This document shows positions 1-10,200 of a stretch of DNA of 64,000 bases, piece after piece. The notes beneath the pieces are model-generated. The model was not told the DNA's origin and made no database searches. It saw only the letters and a program-made list of their open reading frames with translations. The translations under genes and the position numbers were made by a program. Within the stretch, counting starts at the first letter, position 1. The number at the start of each line of letters is the position of its first letter. The stretch spans positions 42,545 through 106,544 of the forward strand of contig OMWI01000014.1 in the NCBI GenBank assembly GCA_900314715.1, given 5' to 3'. The stretch comes from an uncultured Prevotellaceae bacterium (GTDB taxonomy: Bacteria > Bacteroidota > Bacteroidia > Bacteroidales > Bacteroidaceae).

Positions 1-1331
1 GGATGATTGTTGCAAGTTTTAGGTTGCTCTTGTCCTTCGAAAACCTTACTGATGACGAAAGACAAATCGCTGAGTTTGGAATCGCCAACTTCCACGATTT
101 CATCTATTATGTTTACGGGTGATAAACATAGTATTTGGTTGAAGTAAACACTATCTTTACGATTGCTTAATACTATCTGTACTTTTTGGTCAGATGTTGC
201 CAACACTTGGAAACGTACTTTTTTGTTCGATTCTTCTTGAATGTTGAAAACAAAATCCTTGCTGGCTTGCTTCACAACACCTAACTCACGATAAGGCATG
301 AAGTATTGCACGAATTGTTTTTCCTCGTATGGCATCAGCCAAGTAAAATCGGGTTGGTTTTCCGTATATACGCCCGCCATTAATTCGATGTATGGGCGGA
401 AGACACCCTTATCGTCTTCATCCGTAAGATTACGATCCCAAGCTTGACCGAAATCCCCGTTTCCCCAAGTCCATTGTTTCTTACCCGGAGAGAAATGATG
501 ACTTGCCACATGGAGCATTCCGCCCTTCGTATCGTTTTCATATCCGCCCTCGAAATTATATTTCGAATTCACGGCCATATATGAAGTGGGCACCTTGATA
601 TTCTTATAGTTAGAAATATCTACACCCGTGGAATAATCCATCTTATAATACGTTCCCGTGGCAATCGGAAATGAAGAGACAGCTCGCTTTCCATGGTCGA
701 AAACGGCATTCACATCGGGTGGGAAAACACTTTGGTATTCGTCGTTAACCTCTACGGCTGGATTCGCCCACCATAGGAATGTTTGCGGAAGGGATGTTCT
801 ATTAGACACGCGTCCTTGTATTTCCAAGTAAGCACAACCAGGACGCAATGTAAAACCAGCCATTCCCTTTTGATGGAACATCCTTTCCATCTCGTTTACC
901 CATACCGTAACACTTCCGTCTTCATGGCTTTCGATGGTAGCATCAATGGGTAAGTAAGTGGAAGGTCGATGATGTTGAGGCCAATTAAACTCTATTCCAC
1001 CGCTAATCCAAGGTCCTGTCAACCCTACCAATGCAGGTTTGATGACATGGTTATAATAGACGAAATGGCGTTGTTTAATCTTGTCGTAAGCCATTTGCAC
1101 GCGACCGCCCAATTCGGGTAGAATCATCACCTTGATATATTCGTTTTCCATCCAAATGGCATGATATTCGCAATCTACCTTCGTATCGCTGATACTTTCA
1201 ACGACTGGATAAGGATACACCACTCCGCTTGAACCTTGATAAACTCTCTTCTCCAAAAAGATAGGATTCTTCTCAGCCTTCCCGATTTCATAAGTAGGAA
1301 TCGTAACGATTTCTCTCCAAGCTTTTGCCAT
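1..1331 (-). CDS. DUF5107 domain protein, N-terminal part
   Basis: Partial gene running off the left edge; 443 codons are visible from the ATG at 1331-1329, with no stop. The protein starts MAKAWREIVTIPTYEIG and continues with a beta-rich, aldose-epimerase-like fold carrying motifs such as 'LPELGGRVQMAYDK' and 'GGIEFNWPQHHRPST'. This is the pattern I associate with DUF5107 proteins, whose longer members add C-terminal TPR repeats; that part lies outside the window. No signal peptide is visible, so it is probably cytoplasmic. It starts 32 bases after the stop of the sugar symporter gene and is probably co-transcribed with it and the AraC gene. DUF5107 has no firmly established activity. The link to sugar metabolism is inferred from the neighbours. 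Confidence 0.75.
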   Translation of the reverse strand, partial: MAKAWREIVTIPTYEIGKAEKNPIFLEKRVYQGSSGVVYPYPVVESISDTKVDCEYHAIWMENEYIKVMILPELGGRVQMAYDKIKQRHFVYYNHVIKPALVGLTGPWISGGIEFNWPQHHRPSTYLPIDATIESHEDGSVTVWVNEMERMFHQKGMAGFTLRPGCAYLEIQGRVSNRTSLPQTFLWWANPAVEVNDEYQSVFPPDVNAVFDHGKRAVSSFPIATGTYYKMDYSTGVDISNYKNIKVPTSYMAVNSKYNFEGGYENDTKGGMLHVASHHFSPGKKQWTWGNGDFGQAWDRNLTDEDDKGVFRPYIELMAGVYTENQPDFTWLMPYEEKQFVQYFMPYRELGVVKQASKDFVFNIQEESNKKVRFQVLATSDQKVQIVLSNRKDSVYFNQILCLSPVNIIDEIVEVGDSKLSDLSFVISKVFEGQEQPKTCNNH

Positions 1332-1363
1332 GATTATTTCAAGTTATAGAGTTTTATTTTTTC

Positions 1364-2764
1364 TCACTTCTCACGATTCACCAATTCTTTCTCAAGCTCT
1401 TCCAATGATTTTCCCTTTGTTTCTGGACAACGTTTTAAGAAGAATAATAAGCCACAGATACAAATGGCAGAATAAATCCAGAATGTTCCACTACTTCCCA
1501 AACTGGCATTCAACGACGGGAAAGAGAATGTTAGCGTGCAACATCCCACCCATAGGGCAAACGTGCAAGTGGCCATAGCTACGCCTCGAATGCGATTGGG
1601 GAATATTTCTGAAAGCAACACCCATGTTACGGGACCTAAAGACATGGCGTAACAAGCAATGGCAGCCACCACGAGAATCACCATGAAGAAGCCCGTGATG
1701 TGGAGATAATAACACGTACCGAGTATCAAATAAATGATTCCCAATCCACAAGCACCGAAAAGCATCAGACTCCTACGTCCTAATCTATCCACCGTGTATA
1801 AGGCAACGATGGTAAACACCACATTGGCGATTCCCGTAATCACGATATTAAACAACACGTCGCCTACACTATATCCTGCGGCAGAGAAAATCTCTTGCGC
1901 ATAATTGAATATCACGTTAGTTCCACACCATTGTTGGAATACGGCAATCACAATTCCTAACGTGAGAACGGCAGCATATTGCTTGGTAAATAAGGTTCGT
2001 AATCCTCCTTGTTCCTGTGCTTGTTCTGTAGCCAAACTTTCACGAATATTCAACAACTCCGCTTCAGCATACGACAATCCTCCCACGCGGTTTAGCGTTT
2101 GCTTGGCTTGTTCCGCAAAACCATGTAATGCTTGCCAACGAGGACTCTCTGGTATAAAGAAAGACAATATCAAGAACGACATGGCTGGTACCGTTTCAGC
2201 CCAAAACATCCAACGCCATCCCATTTGTCCGTTCCATGATGCAAGTATGTCTGAATCGGTAAATGTTACGGGTACTGGATCAGCCAATTGCCAATTGACG
2301 ATTTGTGCGCCAAGTATTCCCAATACGATAGTCATTTGGTTCAACGACACGAGTTTTCCTCGTATCTCACTTGGCGACACTTCAGCGATATACATCGGTG
2401 AAAGGGCAGATGCCACACCAATTCCCATACCACCCACGAAGCGTGCTATATTAAATAAGGTAAAGTCGTTAAACAATCCCGTGGCTATCGCGGAGACGGT
2501 AAACAAGATGGCGGCAACAATCAAAAGAGGCTTCCTACCATACTTGTCAGCTAACGCCCCTGCTACCATAGCACCAATCAGACAACCCACCAACGCGGTT
2601 GACATGGCTACTCCTTGCATCAACGGAGAATGACTGATGCCAAAATACAATTCGTAAAACGGCTTTGCACCGCCGATGACCACCCAATCATAACCGAAGA
2701 GTAGTCCTCCCATGGCGGAAACAAGGCAAATGAAATAGATAAATCGTTGATGATATGTTTTCAT
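1364..2764 (-). CDS. MFS sugar porter (XylE-like sugar:H+ symporter)
   Basis: 466-residue inner-membrane carrier of the major facilitator superfamily, sugar porter family. It shows the family signatures in order: 'DKYGRKP' in the first cytoplasmic loop, 'PESPRW' after helix 6, 'DRLGRRS' in the second half and the C-terminal 'PETKGKSLEELE'. About twelve hydrophobic segments are visible and the length is normal for XylE-type proteins. Known members import xylose, arabinose, galactose or glucose with protons; the exact sugar cannot be read from the sequence. It lies 40 bases downstream of the AraC gene and 32 upstream of the DUF5107 gene, suggesting one operon. Confidence 0.9.
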   Translation of the reverse strand: MKTYHQRFIYFICLVSAMGGLLFGYDWVVIGGAKPFYELYFGISHSPLMQGVAMSTALVGCLIGAMVAGALADKYGRKPLLIVAAILFTVSAIATGLFNDFTLFNIARFVGGMGIGVASALSPMYIAEVSPSEIRGKLVSLNQMTIVLGILGAQIVNWQLADPVPVTFTDSDILASWNGQMGWRWMFWAETVPAMSFLILSFFIPESPRWQALHGFAEQAKQTLNRVGGLSYAEAELLNIRESLATEQAQEQGGLRTLFTKQYAAVLTLGIVIAVFQQWCGTNVIFNYAQEIFSAAGYSVGDVLFNIVITGIANVVFTIVALYTVDRLGRRSLMLFGACGLGIIYLILGTCYYLHITGFFMVILVVAAIACYAMSLGPVTWVLLSEIFPNRIRGVAMATCTFALWVGCCTLTFSFPSLNASLGSSGTFWIYSAICICGLLFFLKRCPETKGKSLEELEKELVNREK

Positions 2765-2804
2765 GATATGATATAATGATTTTCAGCACTCAAAAGCCTT
2801 CGTC

Positions 2805-3719
2805 TCACTTTCTCAAGTTCTTACGGAAAATAGTGGGTGAAACCCCTAATTTAGCCTTTACGAAACGTCCAAAGAAGGATAAGTTTGGAAAATGAAATTC
2901 ATTGGAAATCTCCTTCACCGACATATCAGTATAACGCAAACGATGCTCAACCGCCAAGGCGGTAGCTTCACGAACGAAATCGTATGCATGTCGCCCCGTG
3001 TGTTTTGAAACCATCGAAGAGAGATATTTGGGAGAAACATTGAGCAATTTCGCAAACTCTCTAACGCTTCGGATATGTCCTTCGTGTTCATGCACTAACT
3101 CTACGAAATGCCTCACGAGCGAGTCGTCTTGCACCATTTGCTTCTCTTCTTCTTGTCGGATAAGATTAGAAATCTGCTTCTCCACGATGGAAAAAAGTTG
3201 CAAACTCAATGCCGTCAACAATCCGTGGAGGATTTCACGACGAAAGCGACAATCCTCTGATTCCATTAGTTTCTCGCGAATCAGTTGATAATAGCATCGC
3301 TCACCATCAATGTCTTTCCTTGACAAATTAAATACGGGGTGTTTATGAATGTAAAGAAGATCTCTGCTCAATTGCTTGTCAATGAACAACATGTTGTCAA
3401 ACAATCTTCGTCTAAAACACAATGCTTTGTATCTCATGTCAATACTAACCATGAAATCATCCAGCACCGAACCTGGTTGACAGATATACATCTGTTTTTC
3501 CCCTATCTCTACGGTTTCACCGTCTTGTCTGAAACTAATACGACCTTTATAGCATACTATCACGATAACGTAGTCAACTTTCAAAAAGTTGTTTTTTACC
3601 ACATTCGTGGTGTCATCTATAAGAATAATATCACCGTCATCGATACTCAAATAACAATTCTGATTATCGTCTTGGTTCGAATTAATCTTTGGATTGATTT
3701 CTATAGGAGATTCTTGCAT
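2805..3719 (-). CDS. AraC family transcriptional regulator
   Basis: 304-residue DNA-binding regulator. The N-terminal two thirds resemble an AraC-type cupin/effector domain. The C-terminal 100 residues hold two helix-turn-helix units: 'SVREFAKLLNVSPKYLSSMV' and then 'MSVKEISNEFHFPNLSFFGR', followed by the family ending 'KAKLGVSPTIFRK'. It is the first gene of a minus-strand operon with the sugar symporter and DUF5107 gene, so it probably controls them in response to a sugar. A good -7 box lies 26-33 bases upstream of its start. The effector is unknown. Confidence 0.88.
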   Translation of the reverse strand: MQESPIEINPKINSNQDDNQNCYLSIDDGDIILIDDTTNVVKNNFLKVDYVIVIVCYKGRISFRQDGETVEIGEKQMYICQPGSVLDDFMVSIDMRYKALCFRRRLFDNMLFIDKQLSRDLLYIHKHPVFNLSRKDIDGERCYYQLIREKLMESEDCRFRREILHGLLTALSLQLFSIVEKQISNLIRQEEEKQMVQDDSLVRHFVELVHEHEGHIRSVREFAKLLNVSPKYLSSMVSKHTGRHAYDFVREATALAVEHRLRYTDMSVKEISNEFHFPNLSFFGRFVKAKLGVSPTIFRKNLRK

Positions 3720-3744
3720 ACGTAATGAGGGGTTTTGTTCTTTA

Positions 3745-3752
3745 CAAAGGTA
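3745..3752 (-). promoter_or_regulatory. Promoter -7 box for the AraC/symporter operon
   Basis: Reads TACCTTTG on the minus strand, matching the Bacteroidetes TAnnTTTG consensus, 26 bases before the AraC start codon. No clear -33 TTTG is seen at the usual distance. Confidence 0.5.
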
Positions 3753-3842
3753 CGAATTAATTTTAAACTATCGGCATAATTGGATAAAATTTGATGGTGT
3801 TCTCCCTATTTTCATGAAAAAACGCCAATATCCAAAACTTAT

Positions 3843-4958
3843 CTATTCTCTTTTTCCTGCTTTTCTCATTCTTTGCACAAGTGAAGTGGATTTTGCCATT
3901 ACACCAGCCGTACGTATTTCACGTTGTTGTCCTGCAATGTCGAAAGTGAGCGTACCACCATCTGCACGTACATCAAGCGTTACGGGAGCACCCATCACAA
4001 GCGGCAGGTTTACGTCGTCATGGCCAGCTGGCAATCCACAAAGTACAGGGATATTGTAACGAGAGAAATATTGTGAGAGCATGGCCTCAACACTCTCATA
4101 TCCAAGATCTTGTGGACAACTTAGGAAATCGCCGAGGATAACCCCACGACAACGTGAGAGCGCACCTGTCATCATCAGCATATTCACCTGACGGTCAATA
4201 TTATGCATGGATTCTCCCACTTCCTCTATAAAAAGGATAATGTCATTAAATGACGTGGCATCTACCGCACTTCCCACGACAGGAGCGAAGGTCATCAGAT
4301 TACCGCCAACGAGTGTTCCTTGCGCCTTTCCTATTCTGTTATATGGATGGGTTGGAACTTCATAGCGAGGAACGAATCCCATCAACAAGTCACGCATCAA
4401 CGTGCTTGTGGTATCTCTGCCACCTGCAGCAAGAAATGAACTCATCGTACCGTGAATGCTCATCACGCCAGCACACGATTCCATCTCGTGTAAAGTGGTA
4501 ACATCGCTGAAGCCAACGAGCCATTTTGGATTTTTGGAAAATTCGTTAATTTGTAGTTGGTTAATCAATTGGATAGCTCCATAACCACCTCTATTGCATA
4601 TAATAGCCTTGATACTGGGGTCGTTTAATGCCCAGCGGATGTCGGAAAGACGCTCCTCAACAGTTCCAGCATACTTTCCCGCATCAATTTTCCCGACATT
4701 TGGTCCCACGACAGGTTCAAATCCCCAGCGTCTCAACACCTCCGACGTTTTCTCTACGTTCTCCATGGGTGTGAAATATGAGGGAGAAATCAGCGCAATC
4801 TTATCTCCTTTTACGAGATACGTCGGTAGTGTGCAATGCAATGTTTTATTCGTCCATGATGGAGTGTTTGTTTCATCATCGTCATTTGAGCATGAGGTAA
4901 TCGTCAAACCACATAATGAGAGGATGGCGGCAAACATCCAGAGTCTTACATGTTTCAT
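3843..4958 (-). CDS. S66 family LD-carboxypeptidase-like lipoprotein
   Basis: 371 residues from the ATG at 4958. An upstream in-frame ATG at 5021 would add 21 charged residues ahead of the signal peptide and was not chosen. The start MKHVRLWMFAAILSLC leads to the lipobox 'LTITSCS', so it is probably a lipid-anchored envelope protein. The S66 (LdcA/MccF) fold shows 'NRGGYGA', the nucleophile region 'GFSDVTTLH', 'SIHGTMSS', the glutamate region 'FIEEVGES' and the C-terminal histidine in 'CGLPAGHDD', a complete Ser-Glu-His set. LdcA enzymes cut the L-D bond of murein tetrapeptides, and MccF cleaves microcin C-like compounds. A lipoprotein location is unusual because classical LdcA is cytoplasmic. 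It follows the methyltransferase gene by 65 bases. Confidence 0.85.
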   Translation of the reverse strand: MKHVRLWMFAAILSLCGLTITSCSNDDDETNTPSWTNKTLHCTLPTYLVKGDKIALISPSYFTPMENVEKTSEVLRRWGFEPVVGPNVGKIDAGKYAGTVEERLSDIRWALNDPSIKAIICNRGGYGAIQLINQLQINEFSKNPKWLVGFSDVTTLHEMESCAGVMSIHGTMSSFLAAGGRDTTSTLMRDLLMGFVPRYEVPTHPYNRIGKAQGTLVGGNLMTFAPVVGSAVDATSFNDIILFIEEVGESMHNIDRQVNMLMMTGALSRCRGVILGDFLSCPQDLGYESVEAMLSQYFSRYNIPVLCGLPAGHDDVNLPLVMGAPVTLDVRADGGTLTFDIAGQQREIRTAGVMAKSTSLVQRMRKAGKRE

Positions 4959-5023
4959 TTTTTTGTCTTTATTGTTTAAATCTAAGCTATATTTCTCATA
5001 TTTTTCTCTTTTTGCATGCAAAA

Positions 5024-5737
5024 TTACTGATTATTCTTGAATATTCGTGCCAAATAATCATCATGTTTTCCCTCTGCGACAATCTCAACCGCGTATCCGT
5101 GCTTTTCAGCCACTTGTCGCAAGGTTTCCGCGTCAATAAAAAGCCACGAAAAGGGTTCGCCAATGATGTCTCGATAACGCATTTGATAATTGATTTCGCC
5201 ATAATAGTCGGTATCTGGCAATTCGATGACACCTTCTTCATTTTCAAAGACATAACTGATGTCGGAAGAATCGCATAACAACTGACCATCCGAAGCCAAT
5301 ATCTTATCAAGGTGACGAAAAAACATAGGCATTCTACTCAACGTTCCGACAATGCCAATGCCATTCATCAGCATCAAAACGGTATCATACCGTCCATCAA
5401 GTGAGTAGAAATCTTGTTCAAAAGCTTTTTTCACGCCTCGTGCTTTCATCGTTTCCACGGACAACGGCGAAATATCGATGGCTGTAACGTCAATACCTCG
5501 TTTCTGCAAGATAAGTGAATGACATCCAGCCCCAGCACCTACATCCAACGTCCTTCCTTTTACCATTTCAAGCGCTTTTCGTTCAATCTCTGGCATTTCG
5601 TCTTCTTCGCGAAACAATGTCTTTACGGGAATCTCATCTTCCTCGAACATCGGGGAGAAAACGCTAAGTCTTCCAGTCGTTCCGTTCTTCCAATAATCGG
5701 CAATGGCGTTACCCATTGGGTCAGCATTCTTTTTCAT
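5024..5737 (-). CDS. Class I SAM-dependent methyltransferase
   Basis: 237-residue cytoplasmic enzyme. Motif I is clear as 'LDVGAGAGCHSL' (about residues 65-76), followed by 'DVTAIDISPLSVE', the acidic loop that binds the SAM ribose, and 'YDTVLMLMNGIGI' as motif IV. The N-terminus ('ADPMGNAIADYWKNG') resembles small-molecule methyltransferases of the Methyltransf_25/11 group. The substrate cannot be predicted. It lies upstream of the S66 lipoprotein gene on the same strand and a -7 box sits about 54 bases before its start, so both may share a transcript. Confidence 0.8.
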   Translation of the reverse strand: MKKNADPMGNAIADYWKNGTTGRLSVFSPMFEEDEIPVKTLFREEDEMPEIERKALEMVKGRTLDVGAGAGCHSLILQKRGIDVTAIDISPLSVETMKARGVKKAFEQDFYSLDGRYDTVLMLMNGIGIVGTLSRMPMFFRHLDKILASDGQLLCDSSDISYVFENEEGVIELPDTDYYGEINYQMRYRDIIGEPFSWLFIDAETLRQVAEKHGYAVEIVAEGKHDDYLARIFKNNQ

Positions 5738-5790
5738 GATTGAGAAGATAAAATGAGTTATGAATAAAGCACTAAATCATTAACATGTTG

Positions 5791-5798
5791 CAAAAATA
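5791..5798 (-). promoter_or_regulatory. Promoter -7 box for methyltransferase gene
   Basis: Reads TATTTTTG on the minus strand (TAnnTTTG consensus), 54 bases upstream of the methyltransferase start. It lies back to back with the rightward promoter at 5849-5880. Confidence 0.45.
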
Positions 5799-5848
5799 CG
5801 CATTTTTTCGGTGAAAATATCAAAACGACATTAAATATGTCAGTATTT

Positions 5849-5880
5849 TTGTTTCATGTCGGATGAAATGATTATCTTTG
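5849..5880 (+). promoter_or_regulatory. Promoter for the 50-residue protein gene
   Basis: TTG at 5849-5851 and TATCTTTG at 5873-5880 are separated by 21 bases, matching the Bacteroidetes -33/-7 pattern. The start codon of the small gene is 27 bases downstream. Confidence 0.6.
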
Positions 5881-5907
5881 TAGTTCAAATAATCCCAAAA
5901 AACAGTT

Positions 5908-6060
5908 ATGGAAGGATACGCAAGAACTTTTAGTCAATCCGACGAATATCGACGCGAAGAACTGATTCGCGTGATAGAGCGCTCCATTGAGAAGCTCACA
6001 TTACAAGAATTGGAAGCCTTGTATTACGATATGTCTACGAAGAGTTATATCAATGATTGA
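5908..6060 (+). CDS. Small conserved-looking protein of 50 residues, unknown function
   Basis: Short gene with a well-placed promoter: ATG at 5908, TGA at 6058-6060. The product starts MEGYARTFSQSDEYRREEL and continues as a probable single helix rich in Arg and Glu ('LIRVIERSIEKLTLQELEAL') before ending 'YDMSTKSYIND'. There is no signal peptide, membrane segment or cysteine. The charged helical composition suggests a small cytoplasmic, perhaps protein-binding, polypeptide. The next gene starts 32 bases later and may be co-transcribed. I do not recognise the family. Confidence 0.65.
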   Translation: MEGYARTFSQSDEYRREELIRVIERSIEKLTLQELEALYYDMSTKSYIND

Positions 6061-6092
6061 CAATATGATAAACGAATACTAAAGTCAGTAAG

Positions 6093-6530
6093 ATGCTAAC
6101 TATCGACGAATTAATAGAGAAACCTTATTGGGTGGTTGATTTATTGCCTAAGCAAGTACCGAACAATAGTGAAGGACAATATTTCAAGGTGGAAAAATAC
6201 TATCTCAACCACAGGACAGATATTTGCCAAAAGTTTATCAACATCATCTTAAAACTGAATTGTTATTACGACATCAAGGTCAGCCACGACGGGGAGAGTT
6301 GGGAAAACAATCCAGCACCCGAGTTGATTGCGCAAGGAATCAAGGCATGTGTCTCTCATCACCCAACGAAATCCACTCTTTTCGTCTTATTCGAAACGGA
6401 AACGTCTCTCATCGTCATTGACAACGACAGCACTTATATGACCTTATACAATCCTACCTCTGGATTGTTAGAACTAACTCGTCAACTGGCTTCAGCAGAG
6501 GGCTTATTTACTTGGCAACCACCCAACTAA
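6093..6530 (+). CDS. Hypothetical protein, 145 residues
   Basis: Cytoplasmic-looking protein with no signal peptide, starting MLTIDELIEKPYWVVDLLPKQV. It has mixed alpha/beta character, with 'YFKVEKYYL' near the start and strand-like 'KSTLFVLFETETSLIVID' in the second half. The pattern 'KPYWVVDLLPKQVP' is something I associate with uncharacterised Bacteroidetes proteins, but I cannot name a function. It lies 32 bases after the 50-residue gene on the same strand. It is convergent with the TonB-C gene, whose stop is two bases away. Confidence 0.7.
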   Translation: MLTIDELIEKPYWVVDLLPKQVPNNSEGQYFKVEKYYLNHRTDICQKFINIILKLNCYYDIKVSHDGESWENNPAPELIAQGIKACVSHHPTKSTLFVLFETETSLIVIDNDSTYMTLYNPTSGLLELTRQLASAEGLFTWQPPN

Positions 6531-6531
6531 T

Positions 6532-7035
6532 TTACTTGTTTGGATCTTCGAATCTTAGTGGTAGATTAAACTTTACCCTGACTACTTGACCATTTAACTG
6601 AGCAGGTGTCCACTTGCGCATCTTACGAATCACGCGAGCACCTTCCTTGGCAAACAATAGGGCAAATTGCTCTTTCAATTCCTTTTGCTTAGCCTCTGGC
6701 TCTTGCGTAAATTTCGTGGTATTGAATCGATCTATCGTACACTCACCTGCGGAAATATCACTGATAGAGCCATCCGTATTAACGAAGAAATGCATCACCA
6801 CCCTACCTTCCACATGGTATGAAGCAGCCAGTTCGGGATAGTTCAAGTTAGATGCAAGAAACTTCATCAATGCTTTATCCCCTCCACGAAATTGAGGAGG
6901 AGTAAACGTTGAGTCGTTCAATAATGTCTGCGTTTCTATCACGCCGTTTTTAACATGCGTAACCTTTGCGCTTTGTGCCGCAACACCCATCGTCAAGGTT
7001 GCGAAAAGCATCGTCAAGAGTATTTTCTTCATCAT
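6532..7035 (-). CDS. Periplasmic TonB C-terminal domain protein
   Basis: 167 residues with a clear signal peptide (MMKKILLTMLFATLTMGVAAQ) and a single TonB-C-type domain: 'FRGGDKALMKFLASNLNYP', 'GRVVMHFFVNTDGSI', then 'RVIRKMRKWTPAQLNGQVV' and 'VKFNLPLRF'. This is the fold that contacts TonB-dependent receptors in real TonB. The protein lacks the N-terminal membrane anchor and proline-rich linker, and has a cleavable signal instead, so it is not a full energy transducer. Free-standing secreted copies are common in Bacteroidetes and their role is unclear. A TATCTTTG box lies 26 bases upstream. Confidence 0.8.
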   Translation of the reverse strand: MMKKILLTMLFATLTMGVAAQSAKVTHVKNGVIETQTLLNDSTFTPPQFRGGDKALMKFLASNLNYPELAASYHVEGRVVMHFFVNTDGSISDISAGECTIDRFNTTKFTQEPEAKQKELKEQFALLFAKEGARVIRKMRKWTPAQLNGQVVRVKFNLPLRFEDPNK

Positions 7036-7060
7036 TATTGGATTTGATTGAAAACTGACG

Positions 7061-7068
7061 CAAAGATA
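7061..7068 (-). promoter_or_regulatory. Promoter -7 box for TonB-C gene
   Basis: Reads TATCTTTG on the minus strand, a good match to TAnnTTTG, 26 bases before the start codon at 7035. No -33 box is evident. Confidence 0.5.
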
Positions 7069-7174
7069 CGATATTTATTGGATATTTCATCATAAACTAT
7101 CATAAATTAAAAAAAAGGGTACATTTACGTTTCTATTTGTTACATCATCAAAAGGAATTATTGTTTTTATTTCG

Positions 7175-7182
7175 TAACTTTG
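7175..7182 (+). promoter_or_regulatory. Promoter -7 box for the esterase-GH2 gene
   Basis: TAACTTTG, 55 bases before the start codon at 7238. No -33 TTTG is seen at the ideal spacing. Confidence 0.5.
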
Positions 7183-7237
7183 CATCCATCATGTAAAACC
7201 GAACGAAGGGTAGAATAAAAGTTAAAACTACAAATAT

Positions 7238-10200
7238 ATGAAAAGAACTTTTTTCGCAGTAATGATGATGTGCTTGTGCATGATGGCCACGGCACAGAAC
7301 GAATTGAAATCTCGTATCGTTGAAGATGGCGGTACGGGACCTTACAAAGCCATCATGAAGGAAGTGGGTACGCTTCAAGCACACACCGTGTTTGTACCGC
7401 AAGACCTCACCGTGTTTAATGCCAAGAAAGCCTTGCCTGTATTGGTATGGGGAAACGGCGCATGCACAAACTCACCATGGGAACACTATAAGTTTCTCAA
7501 CGAGATTGCGTCGCATGGCTATATCGTGTTGGCTACCGGTTACATCCCCATGAACGAAGAACCCTATCGAGGTCCGATGTCAACCACCCAACAGCAGATA
7601 GAAAGTATCGATTGGGCGTTTGCACAAAATGCCGACCCTCAGTCGCCTTACTATCAGAAGATTGACACCAAGCACATCTGCGTGGCAGGTATGTCGTGCG
7701 GTGGTCTCCAATCGTTGTTCAATTGTGCCGACTCGCGCATCTCTGCCATGATGATTTGCAATAGCGGTCTTTTCAAGCAAGAGACGATGAGACAAGCGGT
7801 GGGTGGAATGCCAATGCCTCCGAAAAAGAAATTGAAGGAACTTCATACGCCTATCATCTACATTCTCGGTGGCAAGGAAGATATTGCCTACGAGAACGGA
7901 ATGGACGATTTCCATCGCATCGAGCATGTTCCTGCCATCGCCATCAACTATCCCGTTGGTCATGGCGGTACGTATCGTCAAGCTCATGGTGGCGAGTTTA
8001 CCATCCCTGCATTGGCTTGGCTCAACTGGCAATTGAAGGGCGACCAAGAGGCAGCAAAGATGTTTGTAGGTGATGATTGTGGCATCTTGAAGCGCAAGGA
8101 TTGGACGATTGAGAAGAACAACATGATGCGAGCCATCAGTTTGCAACCTCAAAAGAAACGTGCGAAACCTACGAAAATGGTGGGTATAGAACGCAAGAAG
8201 TTGCTCAACGACCAATGGCAGTTCGTATTGAACGACAGCAATTTCACCAAGGCACAAGCCGTAACGTTGCCTCACGATTGGAGCATTCTCCAACGATTTG
8301 ATAAGAATACTCCAGCTGGCAACGAAGGTGCCTATCTGCCCACGGGAAAAGGTTGGTATCGCCGCGTGCTGACGCTCAGCAAGGCATACGAAGGAAAGAA
8401 AATGCGCCTCTATTTCGAGGGTGTATATATGAATTCGCGCGTTTACGTCAACGGTCATGAAGCAGGAGGATGGCCATACGGTTATTCTTCATTCTGGGTG
8501 GATGCTACACCTTACTTGCACGTTGGGCGCAATGAGATTGTCGTCAGCGTAGACAATTCACAACAGAAGAACTGTCGTTGGTATTCTGGTTCGGGTATCT
8601 ACCGCAACGTGTGGTTCGTTACCACTCCCATGACGTATATCGACGATTGGAGCGTTCAAGTAACCACACCCGACATCCATCACGTCAACTTGAGCGCTAC
8701 GGTTATCCGCGAGGATGGTTCTACCTATCCTCTCCAACGTACGATAGTGGTGGAACAACCGCGTCTTTGGTCACCCGACGACCCTTATCTCTATGAGGCA
8801 GAACTGGAAGACGCTGAAGGCGACCGCCTGACCGTTCAATATGGTATACGTACCATTGAGTACGATGCACAACGTGGATTGTTGCTCAACGGTAAATCCA
8901 TCAAACTCAATGGTGCTTGTCTGCATCACGACAATGGTATCCTTGGTGCAGCCGCTTACGACGATGCGGAATATCGTAAGGCGAAGTTGGCGAAAGAGGC
9001 AGGATTCAATGCCGTGCGCACCTCTCACAATCCACCGTCAGAATCGTTCTTGAAGGCATGCGACGAAGTAGGATTGTTGGTTATCGACGAAGCTTTCGAC
9101 GGTTGGCGCGACAAGAAAAACGAACACGACTATCACAAGCTGATTGACCAATGGTGGCAGCGCGACATCGATGCCTTGATTTGTCGCGACCGCTTGCATC
9201 CCAGTGTCTTCTGTTGGAGTATAGGAAACGAAGTGATTGAGCGCAAGAAGATTGAAGTGATAAAGACCGCCCATCAGATGGCAGAGCGCATTCATGCGTT
9301 GGATGCTCAGAATCGTCCCGTTACTTCGGCATTGGCAGCATGGGACCGCGATTGGGATATCTACGACCCCTTAGCGGCACAACACGACATCGTGGGTTAC
9401 AACTATATGATTTTCAAGGCAGAGAGCGACCACGAACGTGTGCCGAATCGTGTGATGATGCAAACGGAGAGTTATCCTCGTGACGCATGGCGCAACTATC
9501 GCACGTCTATGGACCATCCTTATATCTTCGGTGATTTCGTATGGACGGGTATCGACTATCTTGGCGAATCGGGTATCGGACGTTATTACTATGAAGGCGA
9601 AGTGCCTGGCGAATCGTGGGAGCGCCCACTCTATCCTTGGCATGCTGCTTATTGTGGCGACGTGGATTTGATAGGTCAACGCAAGCCCATCAGCTACTAT
9701 CGTTCGCTATTGTGGAACGGCGGTAGCACCTACATGGCCGTGCGCGAACCAGACGGCTATCGCGGTAAGGTGAAGACCACGATGTGGAGTACATGGCCAA
9801 CGCAAGAGAGTTGGACATGGCCAGCATGGGAAAACAAGCCTATCGAGGTGGAAGTGTATAGTGAGCAACCTACCGTGAGTCTCTACCTAAACGACAAATT
9901 GATTGGCGAACAACCCGTCAAGGAGAAGAAAGCCACGTTTACCCTAACCTATCAACCTGGTACATTACGAGCACAAGCTGGCAATGAACGTTGCGAGATT
10001 CAAACGGCAGGAAAGCCTGCCAACATCCGACTGACCGCCGACCGCAATAGCATGAAAGCTAACGGACTGGCATTCATTGCCGTGGAGATAGTAGATGCCG
10101 AAGGTCGCATCGTGCCCACTTCAAGCGAAGGACTCACGTTTACCGTCAGCGGCAATGCTACGTTGCTCGCTGCTGGCAATGCTGACATCAAGGATGAAGA

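Noticed and set aside
1905-2633. Open frame opposite the sugar symporter gene
   Set aside because: It lies wholly within a strongly supported transporter gene on the other strand, and its product has no signal peptide or recognisable motif.
7580-8458. Open frame opposite the esterase-GH2 gene
   Set aside because: It overlaps the catalytic regions of a well-supported protein and its translation resembles no known family.
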